Positions 1-12,000 of a stretch of 64,000 nucleotides of DNA are shown here, piece by piece. The translations under genes were made by a program, and so were the position numbers. The notes beneath the pieces are model-generated. The model worked only from the letters and a program-made list of their open reading frames with translations, was not told where the DNA came from and made no database searches. The stretch comes from Ectocarpus siliculosus (taxonomy: Eukaryota > Sar > Phaeophyceae > Ectocarpales > Ectocarpaceae), in NCBI GenBank assembly GCA_000310025.1, contig FN648592.1:38270-102269 (forward strand). Direction: 5' to 3'. Position 1 is the stretch's first letter. The number at the start of each line of letters is the position of its first letter.

Positions 1-1949
1 GATAGCCTCCTGAGTCTCGGCTTTCCGGGCCGGCACCTGCCGCCTCTTGTTGGTGGGTCGGGCGAGTCTTGCGCCGCTGCCAGTGTCGTGGCCGCCGCCA
101 CCGGTCAGGTGGCCGCCGCCGCCCTCCTCTCCAGGAAGCGCTCTTCCCGGAGAATTGTCGCCGTTCCTTGAGTCCGAGGCCGGCGCTTCGCCTCGAGCCG
201 CTTCGGTTTCTCCTCGGGAAGCCCGCGCTGCCGCCGCCGCCGTTGGCGGAGGAAAGCCCACCGGCGACGGCGGGGTCACAGTCGGCGCCAGCGGCGAAAA
301 TCCAGCGGCGTACAACGGCGAGGCTCCTCCTCCTCCTCCTCCTTGCTCGGCAGCAATAGCACCGCTGCTGCTTCCCAGTCCCGAAGAAGACGAAACGAAC
401 GAAGCGGCGCTACCGGTACCGTCTTCGACCAGAGAAGCGGACCAATCAGAAGCGGATCCCACGGACGAGCTCACCGAGGCAATCGCTATCCTCGAAGACC
501 CCGTGGCGGGGTTGACGTTGCCCCCGCCCCCGTCGTCAGCCGCCGCCGCCTTCGGCGCGTCCATGCTCGGCGCGGGCGGGACCTTGACGCCGTCGTCCCC
601 CTTCGCCTTGAGCGCCGACTTCGCCGCCCGTCGGGCCTCGGTCTCAGCCTTGAGCGCCGCCAGTCGCGCGCGCGCCCCCGCCCGCACGTCCTCCAGCCGC
701 CGGAACGACTCCTGCCTCCTGCGGAGGGCGTCCCGCAGCGCGGAGCCCTCCTTCTCCGTGGAGGGCGGCCGCTCCGATACCACCACTCTCGTCGCTCCCG
801 CCGCCGCCGCCGCCGCCGCCGCCACCGGTGCTGGTGCCGCCGCCGGTGCCGCCGCCCGTGGTTCTGCGCCCGCACCAGCCATAGCGATGGCAGCGGCGGT
901 GGCGGCGGGAGACTCTTGGCTGGCTCCCCAGGAGTAAGGAGGCGGGCTACCCGCGGCGGTGGCGGCGGCGGCGGCGGCGGCTGCGCCGCTGGTGTTGCCG
1001 TTGTAGGCGAAACTTTTGCCGTGCTGCTGCGCTTCCAGCGTCGGCGAGTACGGGGGTGGAGGCCCGCGATCGCTGGTGGTTTGCTGGGGTGCGGGGTTTT
1101 CCTGGGACAAGGAGGTAAGGGCGCCGCCCGGTTGTAAGCAAAGTGGAGAAAAGAGCGACACCTGCTGGGTAGGCGCCAGTCTTGAAGAAGACGCCGCGTT
1201 GCTGCTCACTTGACCGTACGCTCGCCCAATAGTACCGTGTGCTGTTGGACAGCTCGCTACAATCATTTGACAAGCGCTAGTGGGAAGGTCGCTACTAGAA
1301 CCAAAGAGCTTCGAAAATCGGTCCAGAGGGTGTGGTATCTTGTGTCACCTAAACGGTACGCTCATCAACCCGCCGGTGCTCTTACCCATTGCGCCTCCCC
1401 GGTGGCGCGGTTGCAGTAGTAGTACATTTGATGCTGGTCGGACCAGACTGCCTCCCACCCGCCGCTAAATATCGTACACAGCAAGCGGTGACACCCCCCC
1501 CCCCCCCCCCGGTTGTTCACGGGTGCAGAGACGAATGGAGAGGGGAGGAAAAGGAAAAGCAGGCGTGAAAAACAGTAGTCAGATAGGAGAGTGAACAACA
1601 GAAAGCAAGACACACGAGTGCCGAGTGTATGGAAAACGACGAGCGGAGGGTCCGCCAAAAGAACGACAAACAAAAAGAGTCAAACCGAGCAACGTGCGTG
1701 CCCCTATCACGAGGCTCTCGTCCGCAATACAAGCGAGTCTCGGATGGCCGCGCGCGCGCCGCATGGGGGCGGGCGGGGCTGTATGGTGCTCTGCTCCCTG
1801 CGCGCAGCTTGACGCAGAGCAACAGCAGACACAACAGGGATTATGTACATCGGGAACAACAAGGAAGCGCCTGAAGAGGGGGCGCGCCATCTGGCTTACA
1901 TGGTGTCGGTCTCGCCGGAAGGTGCCGTGCCAGCGGAAGAGGCAGCGGT

Positions 1950-1980
<31 letters not shown>

Positions 1981-4900
1981 CCGCTGCCGCCAGCATTCTT
2001 GAGAGTCGTCTCGGCTTCCGTGCCGCCGGGACTGTAAACAAAAAAAAAAAGTAATTGCGAGAGCCGCAGGCGAAAGGTCAAGGTTCAAGCTTGAGCTCCA
2101 AAACAAATGAAAGCCAACATTCCAGTTCAAGTGCACGACAACGGGTTCCCCTATATGTGTGATAAATTGCCCTGCTCTTGCAGAGCTGCCTCCAACCCGT
2201 GGTCCGCTTTCCTTGGATCCTTTGAAAGAATTGGATTTCGTGCGTGACGGTGTGACGAAAAAACACGAAAAATAAATCCTAACGGGACAAATGGGAGCAA
2301 ACGTTATCTCTCTTTCTCTGTCGCGGAGTCCTCGTTCTTGTTCTACTAATTAAACAATGTTGTACATATCATCATGTCACACAGCGGATGGATGTACAGT
2401 ATGCCTACTACGCCAGTCGTAGTTTGCTAGCCTTTCTTCTTGTTGTGCGCTGGTTAGCGCCTGTCTGTCTGGTGGTTGTGGATGATAAAAAGGCAGGGCT
2501 GTCCTCGTTAATTCCTCCGCGGTAATTATACCGCAGTAAAAAAAACACTGTATTTATTAATTACCGTCTCCCGTGATCCCGTGAAAAATGAGAATTACCG
2601 TTCCCATCCAAATGGTTTCCGTGTTTTTACCGTTAACGCCCAAACCGTTAACGAACAAATGGAAGTGCCCCATTACCGTACAAAAAATTACCACGGAAAA
2701 ATCGGAATTCCCGTGCTTTCGAGGTATACCGCGGAGTATGTTACCGTAAGAGCAACACAATCCCATCTACAGTACCGCACAGAAACACCATTGTTTGTTG
2801 AACCGTTGAATAATTCCACCGTTGCTCTGTGGATGAGGAAGGCGGCGCTTGCTTGTTGCCTGTCGTATTGATGACATATTATTACTTGGCGCATGATCGA
2901 CTAGTTACGTCATCGTCGTCTTGAGGCCACGAGAGCCTGTCTGTGCAATGAAGTGGATACATGACATGCTGTCTGATTTTCACCCTTCTTTTTATGCCAC
3001 CGGTTTGGTTGACGGACGGACGTGATGCTCGGTGAATGAATGTGTCGCGCACGTTTGGTGTGCGGCGACCACACCCTTAAGGAACACTTGAAGGCAAGCA
3101 AACGAAACAGGGCCCGACGTGCCATGGTGGTGTGGGTAACTGTGCAAGCTATACTACCGTGCGTGGTGACCAGTCAGTTACGGTAACAAAGAAACCATAG
3201 ATTTCTGTGCACTACTGCTGCTGTGGGGACTGGTTACCGTACAAGAAAATTACCGTGCGTGGTGACCAGTTACCGTAAAAACACGCACATTCCTGTGCAT
3301 TACCGTGGTGGCTGGTTGCCGTACAATAAAATTACCGTGTGGTGACGAGTTACCGTACGGAATTTATCGTAGTGGCCAGTTACCGCCCAAAAATTACTGT
3401 ATTGTACCGTGGTTTCGGGAAATGATTCCGACATGAAAAACCGTTAACGAGGACAGCCATGCAAGAAGGTGCGTTTTGGAGCGAGCGATGACCGGCTGTG
3501 CTTCTTCTTCACAACGCCTACCTATCTATCCGCTATGCAGCTCTGCTGTTAGCAAGTTATGTGGTCTACACTTGTTCAACACTATACACACTGCTGCTGC
3601 TGTAGAAGTGATCGCCTCGTTTTCCCTATGGAGGCTGGCGAGACACGCAATAAGTGCCTTGGACAAAGTGGTACTTGTAGTTGTAGTATACCTACATGAC
3701 AGCAGTATAGTGTCAAAGGAATGCTGTGGTACGTAGTATGTGGCTGCGGATGGATCTAACAAACATACAAAGGCGTGCATCCTGTATACAGCAGTAGTAG
3801 TAGTAGGAATGGTAGTCTACACCGGATGAATCTATCTTCTTCTGCATGCATATTACAACAGCATGTCCGCGTTGGAGCTGGCTGTAGAGGTGCTGGTAGA
3901 TGTTCCTGTACGTACATACTAGCTAGTAGAAGTGGAGGATCGGGGCCAGAGGGGCAGACGACAGAGTCCAATGATGGGAGAAAATAATAATAATAATAAT
4001 AATGACATTAATAATAATACTGCTGCTGTATGCATGCAATAGATTTGTTGGGTCATACTTCGAAAAAATAAAATAAACAAAAAACCGATTTAGTAGAAGA
4101 CTACATGTAATGTATGTATGATACGTACATGTATGTACATGTATGCTTGGTGATGTACAGCACAGTAGTAGTAGTGAGTACAGTGGTACTGCTGTAGTAC
4201 ACCGGCAGTCGAGTGCATGCGTGCATGCATCAGCACAAGGGCGAGCGGTCATCATCATGTGGAGAATGGCATGGATTTAAATCTGGAATTCTTTGAGGGG
4301 TTCATCGACAGCACAGAGACCAAAAAAAGTTTTGGTGTGCTATGCATACAATTACTTGAGAACAGAGTACAGTCAATTGGAGACTTATCACAAATACATA
4401 CCCGACACACAACAAAAGTAAGGAGTGTGACACACACAGGTACGCTAGAGCTGTATAAAGCACGGTCGAATCTCTACGTAAGAATTCGATACAGGGACCA
4501 CTGCTGTATCACAAGATGATTGCTTGTGGGAGGGGGACGCCATGGGCATGACTTGCCCCTCGGACGGTTGAAGTGAAAAAAAAGTTGCAGAGAGGAGGCA
4601 AAAAAGAGGGCTGCTCGCAGGTACATTTGAAACACAGGTTTTGACCTCCACAGCAGTCGTCGATAGCCAAAGATGCGGGCATGCACAGGTCGACCTTTCG
4701 ATGCTCGTTTTCGGGAGCTGCTTACTTTCCCGGCTGGCAGCGGAATGGGGGTGCAACAGTAGTTGCAGCGTTTCGCGAAAGAGGTGGGCACAAGGGCACG
4801 AAATGCCTCTGGCGGGTGAAACGCGGAGGAAAAAAGGGAGAGGAAGCGGAAATAAAAAAATCAAGCTTGGTCATCAGGGTGTAGTTTGGCGCGTATGGTT

Positions 4901-7900
4901 TCGTCGGTTACAAGCATCACCCCACTGGAAGAGATGCGCAGGCAGCCCTTTCGATGCTCGTGGTCGGGAGATGCTTACTTTGCAAAATTGGCAGCGAAAT
5001 GATGCCGAAAGGCCCGGTGCAGCGTTTTGCGATGGAGCTATGCAGGGACGCAGCAGGTGGACCACCAGCACGGGGCCGGAGGGGGCATGTGACGGGAAAT
5101 GTGTACCCCCGTGGTCCATGCGTTGCATTTTGTGTCTCCCCTTAGCACAAACCTTGTTTGTACCTCGTGATCCGAGCTACGGGATGTACCAAGGGGTGAG
5201 TATCGAACGAAGTGTAGTTCTAGCTCCACATAGATGAAAGATTTTTGTCGAGGGGCGGAGTATGTGTTGAGAAATTGCGAATTCTTGCGGGGTGTTGTTT
5301 TGTGCAGCGAGAGGTCAGGGTAGGGATGACGTAAAGCTGTCGCGGGCGGCGTGCAGGTCGGATGGCGTTTGTAAATTGGCACGCACATGTGTGGACAGCG
5401 TTTGCGTTGGCTGTCCGAGTTTCGTGGACTTTTCGTGAGCAGGATGCGGAATTATCGATGCGGCGAAAATTTCGGGTGCTGGGCAGCGCAGCGCAGCGCA
5501 ACTCGACTCGCAAATCAGCCGGAACGGTGTTCGTTGCCTTGTTCGCTCCCCTCCCCACCGTCCTCGCCGAGACTTGCGCAGCACGCCTATCTCGTCCTAG
5601 CGCATCGAGCCGCGGCCAGCATGGGGCTGCTGCATCTTGCTCGGTTGTGGAGTTTACGCCTTTGCGAAAACTTGCAAGGGGATACTCAAGGGGCGCCTCA
5701 GCGCCTCTGATTTGGGGGGGGGGTGTTGTACTTTTTTCGCTGCGCTGCGTGCGACGCGAGTTGAAACGTTCGCCGTGCTGGCGAGGGCTGGGGTGTGGGC
5801 AGGCATGGCCGCGGACGTCGTCGTCGTGGCGGTTTTGTGGCGTTGTTGAGCTCAAAGAATTCAGCCGCGGGGAAGCAGAGCAAACAGGCGTCCCCACTAA
5901 AAACAAGTTAAAGGGATTTTGAGCGAGACAAAATGCTTTGGTTTTGGCGCAGGTGTCGCTTCGATTGAAATTCCTTGAACAGAGCCCTCGAGGGGTAGGT
6001 CTCGCGAAGGCACCGCCGCGATCTCATGCTCGTAGCTTTCGCGAGCCGAGAGAAATTTCGTCCGGTCACTTTTTTCCCGGTCAATTTTCTCCGGTCAGCT
6101 TTCCTTGGGTTTTTTTTCCGTAGCTGAAACCAATCCTAAACGGATTGGAAACCATGATGGCGTTTCGGGGTTGGACGTGGACCTTTCAGCAATCGCGCCG
6201 CCTCTCCTGGGAGGGTTCTTGGACCCCCCCCCCCCTCCCATCCCCTAAGGTTCGAACCGTATGTACATATATAGCAAAATCGGGAGTGTTTTCAGGCACA
6301 AACGATCCGCGGGGACCCCCCGCTTCAACACCAATAAATAACAATTTGCTCGTGCTGAAAGTAGAACGAACCAAAATATAACGGGGTGCAACTAACAAAA
6401 CAATCCACAAGCCGTGTGCTGAGGGCGCCGAACACGAGCGTCTGCACAACAACCTCGTCAAGGAGATTTCTCAGGTTTTCCACCGGGTCATTGGGAGATT
6501 GTCCCTAGTGTTAACCCCCCGGTGTTTTAACCCCAGGTACAGAACGGGGTTGGCTCTAGAAATTCGGCACCTGCATCATGGCATCAGCAGCAGAGTCCCA
6601 CTCCAAAAAAATCCGAGGCGAAAAAACAAACCTCGATTCCAACGCAAAAGCCCGCCCGTCCGAACAACCCTGCCCACCCTACTCCAAATACTCAAGGCAT
6701 CTAGAGGGCTCCCATGTGTGAGCGTCGGCGCTTAATATGTGCACGTTTCCACGTATGTCTGTGTAGTGTCTGCACGTTTCTGGGTGGAATTAGTAACGCG
6801 GCGACATGGAGCGCCAACCTGCAGACGTGCAGACGCTGCAGACAAAAGTAGACACGTGCCGACATGGAGCGCCAACGTGCAAACATAGAGCGCCCACGAG
6901 AGAGACAGCAGCAGTAAGGCAAGAGCACCGAAATTGTATTCGTAGGTGGTACGCGCAAGAGAGAGCGGATCGTAGGAATAGTCGCGCGGACGGGTACGTA
7001 TTTTTAGTAGTTAACATGCGGGATGACTGCCAAACATCACAGGGGATATTCGACAAAATATCTTGAGCTTGGGGACGTTGGTGTCAAGCCTCCGGAGGGT
7101 GACGCAAGATGACATGCCCGAACGTCTCTCAAAGGGTTGGTACGTTTGTACCACACAAATCAATTAATCGATAAATGCTGTCTGCTGCGCCGAACCTACA
7201 AACTCCCGTTGAACGAACTGATTTTGGGTCTGAAAACAACACCACGAAGCAGAGGCTAGAGTGCACGATCATAAGAAGCAACACGCTAGCTGAGTGAGGG
7301 TGCAAGCGCTCAGGCGCTCAGACTGCGCCCGCGGCCGGGCGTAGACGAGAAGAGGCGCTGTTGGAAGTCGCCATACGTAGGACCAGCGATCTACAGCAGT
7401 GTATAATAGTGCTGTTGTACGTTGAAATAAAGCCAGTGGCACCAGCGAATGAATGTGGAACAGCAGCTCACAAGAGGTTAAACTTTATCGTTAAATCTAC
7501 GTAGGTTGCAAGACCCATGTGGCGACCAGATCGTAGCGATGCTACGACTACACACCTCAGTCCGCGGCCGCTTGCGATGGCACACAAATCACACCACGGT
7601 GGTATGCCCGAAGCGTGTGGTCATGTCGGTATAATGTGCACGTGGTTGTCTACCGCAGCGGAGTGAAACAAACAGCAGCGTGCCCAGCGCGAGAAATCAC
7701 GCCGTTCTTGGTTCTCTTGTGTTGTTTTTGCGCACGCCGGTGCCAGGGGTGTAAAACCATCTGCACCGGTGCGCCCTGGCCCGCACAGCAGTTAACGGTA
7801 CAGCAGTTCCGAAACTCTGGGTGGACTCTTCCCGCAACACAGAGGTCGACCTGCCTACTCCGTGTAATCCGTCACACAACAGCGGGCAGGCAGGTCTTGT

Positions 7901-7965
7901 ATTCCCCGTACGGAACATGGATGCTCGCCAAGCGCGAGTGTGTTCTGGTTCCTCACTACATAGAC

Positions 7966-8007
<42 letters not shown>

Positions 8008-8032
8008 TACGGCGCCTTTTCTTGGTTGTACC

Positions 8033-8076
<44 letters not shown>

Positions 8077-8265
8077 TGTGTTGTAGTCTACACGAAGGCC
8101 TCTGCTAATAACCCCGCCCTATGGAGCAGGGTGTTTTTCGCACCTTGTGTGGCCATCCGGGCGCTGCCAGGTCGTTTCTCCAGTCACCCTGTTATGGTAG
8201 TAGGCCACCCCCTGCTCTGTGGTGTGGGTGTCCCATCCCTCCGCGAGCTCGGACGTGCCCAACAT
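1..8265 (-). CDS. Tandem WW-domain protein, C-terminus off the left edge
   Basis: Read on the minus strand, four exons join in phase: 8265-8144 (start possibly further upstream), 2031-1900, 1464-1386 and 1101-1. Exon 1 encodes a WW domain (AEGWDTHTTEQGVAYYHNR, then GETTWQRP). Exon 2 encodes a Gly/Ala linker with a run of about ten alanines. Exon 3 and the first codons of exon 4 make a second WW domain (GGWEAVWSDQHQMYYYCNR, then AQW|ENP, with the intron after the second Trp). Exon 4 stays open for 367 codons to the window edge: Ala/Gly/Pro-rich stretches around a basic, probably helical segment (RDALRRRQESFRRLEDVR ... ARLAALKAETEARRAAKSAL). WW domains bind proline-rich ligands; pairs occur in splicing, transcription and ubiquitin-ligase adaptors. 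No catalytic or FF domain is visible here, so the pathway is unknown. Exon 1 to exon 2 spans a 6.1 kb intron; extra exons inside it are possible although the phases already match. Confidence 0.7.
1303..1349. mobile_element. Half copy of the TGACGTAAGAT-type MITE
   Basis: The stretch AGGGTGTGGTATCTTGTGTC with the preceding GAGCTTCGAAAATCGG matches one end of the elements at 41100-41294 and 43204-43427, including the inner CGATTTTC..AGCTC segment. No second terminus was found nearby, so this is a relic or a solo end inside a WW-gene intron. Confidence 0.4.
1465..1899 (-). other. Intron of the WW gene
   Basis: Non-coding between the alanine-rich exon and the second WW exon. It starts with a GTAAGCC donor and ends in TTTAG. 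It contains an 18-base C run (1493-1510), which may be unreliable in length. Nothing else recognised. Confidence 0.5.
2494..3461. mobile_element. Non-autonomous hAT-like DNA transposon
   Basis: The left end reads CAGGGCTGTCCTCGTTAA; the reverse complement of the right end reads CATGGCTGTCCTCGTTAA, a 17/18 terminal match beginning with the CA(G/T)GG typical of hAT termini. Flanking 8-mers TAAAAAGG (2486-2493) and CAAGAAGG (3462-3469) agree at 6 of 8 positions, compatible with a decayed 8-bp target duplication. The interior (968 bp) has no transposase frame but a dozen or so copies of TTACCGT or near matches, grouped towards both ends. It lies in the 6.1 kb intron of the WW gene. The family call is inferred from termini only. 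Confidence 0.65.
3470..4685. other. Intronic stretch with simple repeats
   Basis: Part of the long WW-gene intron. Contains several ACAGCAGT/ACTGCTGT words, an AAT microsatellite (3982-4005) and an ATGTAC-rich palindromic run (4108-4145). No exon was recognised on either strand. Confidence 0.4.
4686..5050. repeat. Diverged direct duplication of about 110 bp
   Basis: Segment 4688-4800 and segment 4940-5045 share CCTTTCGATGCTCG, then TCGGGAG.TGCTTACTTT, GGCAGCG.AATG and GCAGCGTTT.GCGA in the same order and spacing. This is a direct, moderately diverged duplication about 250 bp apart within the WW-gene intron. Its nature is unknown. Confidence 0.5.
5051..7960. other. Intronic stretch without recognised genes
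   Basis: Rest of the long WW-gene intron. Open frames here overlap on both strands and lack domain or splice support. Small direct repeats of GACATGGAGCGCCAAC occur near 6803 and 6860. Nothing else can be supported. Confidence 0.35.
7966..8073. repeat. Inverted pair of CAG and CTG tracts
   Basis: A CAG tract (about 7967-8004) is followed after some 30 bp by a CTG tract (about 8034-8073). The two can pair with each other as a long hairpin, and each can fold alone. A further CTG-rich patch lies at 8267-8300. The pair sits just inside the first intron of the WW gene, downstream of its donor at 8143. Confidence 0.85.
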
Positions 8266-9042
8266 GCCTGCTGCTGCTGCTGTGCTGCTGCTGCTGCTGT
8301 GTCGTTGGAAAGGCAGCCGCCCGCAAAAAACTCGGCACGCCGTGTATTCGGCCGCTTCGGGTGAAAAGAGGAAGTCAACTGCCCGACCGGTGATGGTCGC
8401 CCCTGTGCCTTTTAGAGCTGTGATCCGTGTTGAGAGTGTCGGTGGGACAGTAGCAGCACCACCGCCCCACAAGCAGGCGTGTGGAGAGCGTGATGATTCC
8501 TGCGCCACGCAACCCACACAGCTGGCTCCCTTTCTTTTTTTTTTCTTCGGAAAAATTTGTCACCATTTTTTTTTTCTTAACGCCCTGTTCAGCAAGACTG
8601 CTGCATGCATCCAGACATTTAGAGCAGTAGTGTAGTGATACTGTTTCGAAAACAAAGACCGCAACAAAATAAATCTCTCGCAGCCGTCGCTAGGATTCGA
8701 GCATATCTCTTTTAGACGGGATACCGGATACGCATACCTACGAGTTGGCTCTACGCGGAACTCGGAACCACCATCCATCAGGTCATCAGGTCAACAGCAG
8801 TCAACAGGTTTTCAAGTTTGCCTGTCCGCATGGGTTCGCCGTCGAAAAACAAAACGGTTCGGGAGGTTCTGTAAGTTGTGCCGCGCACCGTAGCACATGC
8901 ACATGTTTGTTCAGCAACCAAATTTAATTTTTGGGCACAGCCACCCGGGAACCTAGCAAGCGGACACCGCCGGTGATATTGCAGAGAATACAAACGACAG
9001 TACCACGTCTGGCGACAGAGGTAGCAGAAGAATTTATTGGAA
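8266..9042. promoter_or_regulatory. Divergent intergenic region, WW gene and zinc-cluster gene
   Basis: About 780 bp separate the proposed start codons of two genes read outward, so both 5' regions must lie here. A frame open on the minus strand up to 8517 may extend the WW protein N-terminally. No core promoter motif was identified with confidence. Confidence 0.35.
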
Positions 9043-12000
9043 ATGGCCTCTTGCGACATTCCAGTTCATCTAGGCAGCGCAGCGCTTTCGAGATGCCGCC
9101 ATGACGATGATGATCGAGGACCGGCGGGGAGCTTCTCGTCCAGCAACACAGCGGGTTCATCAGCAAAGTTGGCGGCAAGAGGTCGACACGACGAGCGCTC
9201 GGTGTCCGAATCACCTCCTGGCTTCGGTATAGAAAGAGACGACGATGACGATCAGGTTGCCGTTGCCAGGCGCTTTCCGACGGCACAAGACGACGTGAGC
9301 AGCAGCGCGAAGACGTCCGGCAACATCACCCGACTGACCGATCATGCCAACGGCAATTTTCGAAGCCACACGGGCTGCATGGCCGGAGATAGTGGTAACG
9401 ATAGTCAGGCCGTCAGCGCAATGGCGCTCCTATTGCTTGCGGCTTCGCCTCCTTCGCGAAGAAGGCGTCCCGCGGCGTCCGGGCAGGCCGGAGACGGTGA
9501 GTTCGGTCAAGTCATGGTTTTTCGCCCCCTTCGTATTTTCCCGAGGGGTTTCTCCTTCGCCTGCTCGTATGCATATGCGTACGTGCGTTGAACAGATGTT
9601 CAAACTACCATCCTGCGTTTTGCAACGTTGGGTAAGCTGGGAGATTCGGTGGAAAGGCGATGCGTGTACTGCCTGTAGCGAGCGTAAGCTCTTACCATTT
9701 TCGAGGCCCCTCCCAGACTTTTCAGTATCGGCGAAGGGCCGAAAATCAAACGATAGTTTGGAAAAAGTCGGATTCTTGAGAATGATACCACAGGGTGTGC
9801 TCAGCATTTATGCCCATTCCGTATGCATAGAATGAAGGCATCGAGCGCGGGGGAACGGCCTCACCCGTCGTCCCTCAATACAACTTGCGAGATACGTGCT
9901 CTAAGCTGCATACCGTATTTTTCTTGGCGTGAAGAGCGATCTGTAGACTATGTGCTCAGCGAGTTTCGCCGAAACGCAAAGGGCTACACCGAGGCGCGGG
10001 ATCATGCATGGGTTACCGATACTTTCTCCACTGAACTGTACCAACGCAGGCGACCGACCTTCCATGAACCTCCATCGCCGCACTTCAGATGCCCCGTACC
10101 GCCACTACCCGTCAGCGTCGACGATTCTTTCGCTTCACAACTTGGTCGCGATATAGGCTAGGTCTCGGGTTAAAGAAAAATGATTCACAACGCAACTGTA
10201 ACAGGTGTTTCTGCGAGCAGCTTGTCGGTTGCCGAACTGTCATCACCACCATCTTCATCATCACCATCGGCAACAGGTGCTGTAGCAGGCGCAATGCACC
10301 AAGGGACCGGAAACAGTACGCCAAGGGGCACCACCACCGCACAAGCTTCCTTCGCCGTGTACAGTGCTTCCGTATCCAATACTTCCAGCGTTCGAGAAGG
10401 GTGGCGGGCGTCATCGCACCCAGCTCTCGGTATGATCCCCGCCTACACCAGCAGCTCCTACTTCGGCGTTGCCAGCGGAGGTGGTGATGGCAGTGGCGAA
10501 AGGTGGGCTGGCGTTGACAGCCGCTGGGCTAGAGGTGGTGGTGGTCGAGGGGAAGGAGGAGAGGGAGGAGGAGGAGGAGGTGGTGAAGGAGGAGGAAGAG
10601 GGGGAGGAGAGGGAGAATACCCTGTCTCAAAACTTGACGAAGACGATAGCAACTGTGGAAGGACAAGCGGTGGCTGGGTTACGTCGAGTCGAGCTCGAGC
10701 GCCTTTGACTTCGTCCTCTCTCGCTCCCTTCTCTGCGAACGGCCCTTTGCCGTCGTCACCAGCTGTCTCCCCTAGAGGGGAGCGGTGGGCGAGGAATGTC
10801 CCCTGCAGTGGCGACGAGTTTGGTTCAGTCGTCATGTCCGAAGGAACAGCAGGTCAACAATCCTTCTCGAAGCACAGCCATGAATTTCCGGGCGACGGTG
10901 TCGACGACGGTTCTTACCGGAGCCGCTACGCTGCATCGCCCCTAACATCACCTCAGGTGGGCGGTGGCGGCAGCGGCGGCGGTGGCCACCAGTACGGTGA
11001 CGATCGTGGTGAAGGGCGAAGGGTAGCTTCTACCTACACGAGGGGCGGCGACCTGTTGCGGGTTCAGTCAGCGTGGCGGCGGGACGAAGCAACTATGACA
11101 GCCCCAGTGCCCATGCGCATGCGCAGCCCGCTGAGATCCCCGTCGCCGCCGAGAGCAGCCGGGAGGAAGAAGCCGAACGGCTACCGCACTAACACGTGGG
11201 AAACAGCAGGCCGAGGGCAGAGCGCGTTTCCCATCGGCCCAAGCCGCGGCAGTGGCTGGAGCAAGCGGTGGGTTCCCGACAGCCCGGGTGCCGGTTGCAA
11301 GGCCGGTGGTACACCAGCGTCGAACGGCAAAAGAGGCCGCGGAAGGGACACTGGCAGCGCCAGCGGCTACGATGGACGAATCGTCGCTCGTCGAGGAGAC
11401 CACGCAGAGTCTTTCCCCGATGGTGCCGGCTCGTACCAACGGCAGCAGCCATCGAGGGTACGCGAGCACGGCCGGTCACCGTGGCCCCTGAAGATACCGG
11501 GTATCGCCGCCGATCAACAAGTCGATGCCACCACCGAGCAAGAGGTCCAGAAACGAGAGGAGGTAGAGCCTGCTCTCGCCACTGGGGCCGCCGCCTGCGG
11601 TGGGCAATGGAGAAACGAACGCGATGGGGCCAAGGAGGCCGCGGCGGCGCTTGGAAGCGGCGAACCTCGACCTTTGAAGAGGCGACGGGCCGTCGGCACT
11701 CGAAAGGTGTCCAAAAATGGAAACTCTAAGGTGCAGCAGACGTGTGAAAGGTGTCCACCTTGGCCAGTAGACGGCGTAGGTTTCGTTCCGACGCATTGAG
11801 CTTTTACCCCCACGTGATAGCCTCGGTAGGTAACCATACACCCAATGGAAGGATGAGAAAACTCTTTTGCTCCGTGCTGGCCCCAACCTTCAACCCTTAC
11901 CGTGCACATGTCGTACATTCCCAAGCCACGTATCTTCCTCTTCCGATGATGAATCTGATTCGAAACAAAGCAAGATCACCGGTTCTCAAACCAGCGAACG

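Noticed and set aside
47-937. 296-codon plus-strand open frame, and the antisense frames around it
   Set aside because: It is the antisense shadow of the GC-rich last visible exon of the WW gene, whose frame is open for 367 codons and joins the WW exon in phase.
7615-8364. 249-codon plus-strand frame with polyAla and polyCys
   Set aside because: Runs come from the CAG and CTG tracts; it overlaps the WW exon on the other strand and has no domain.
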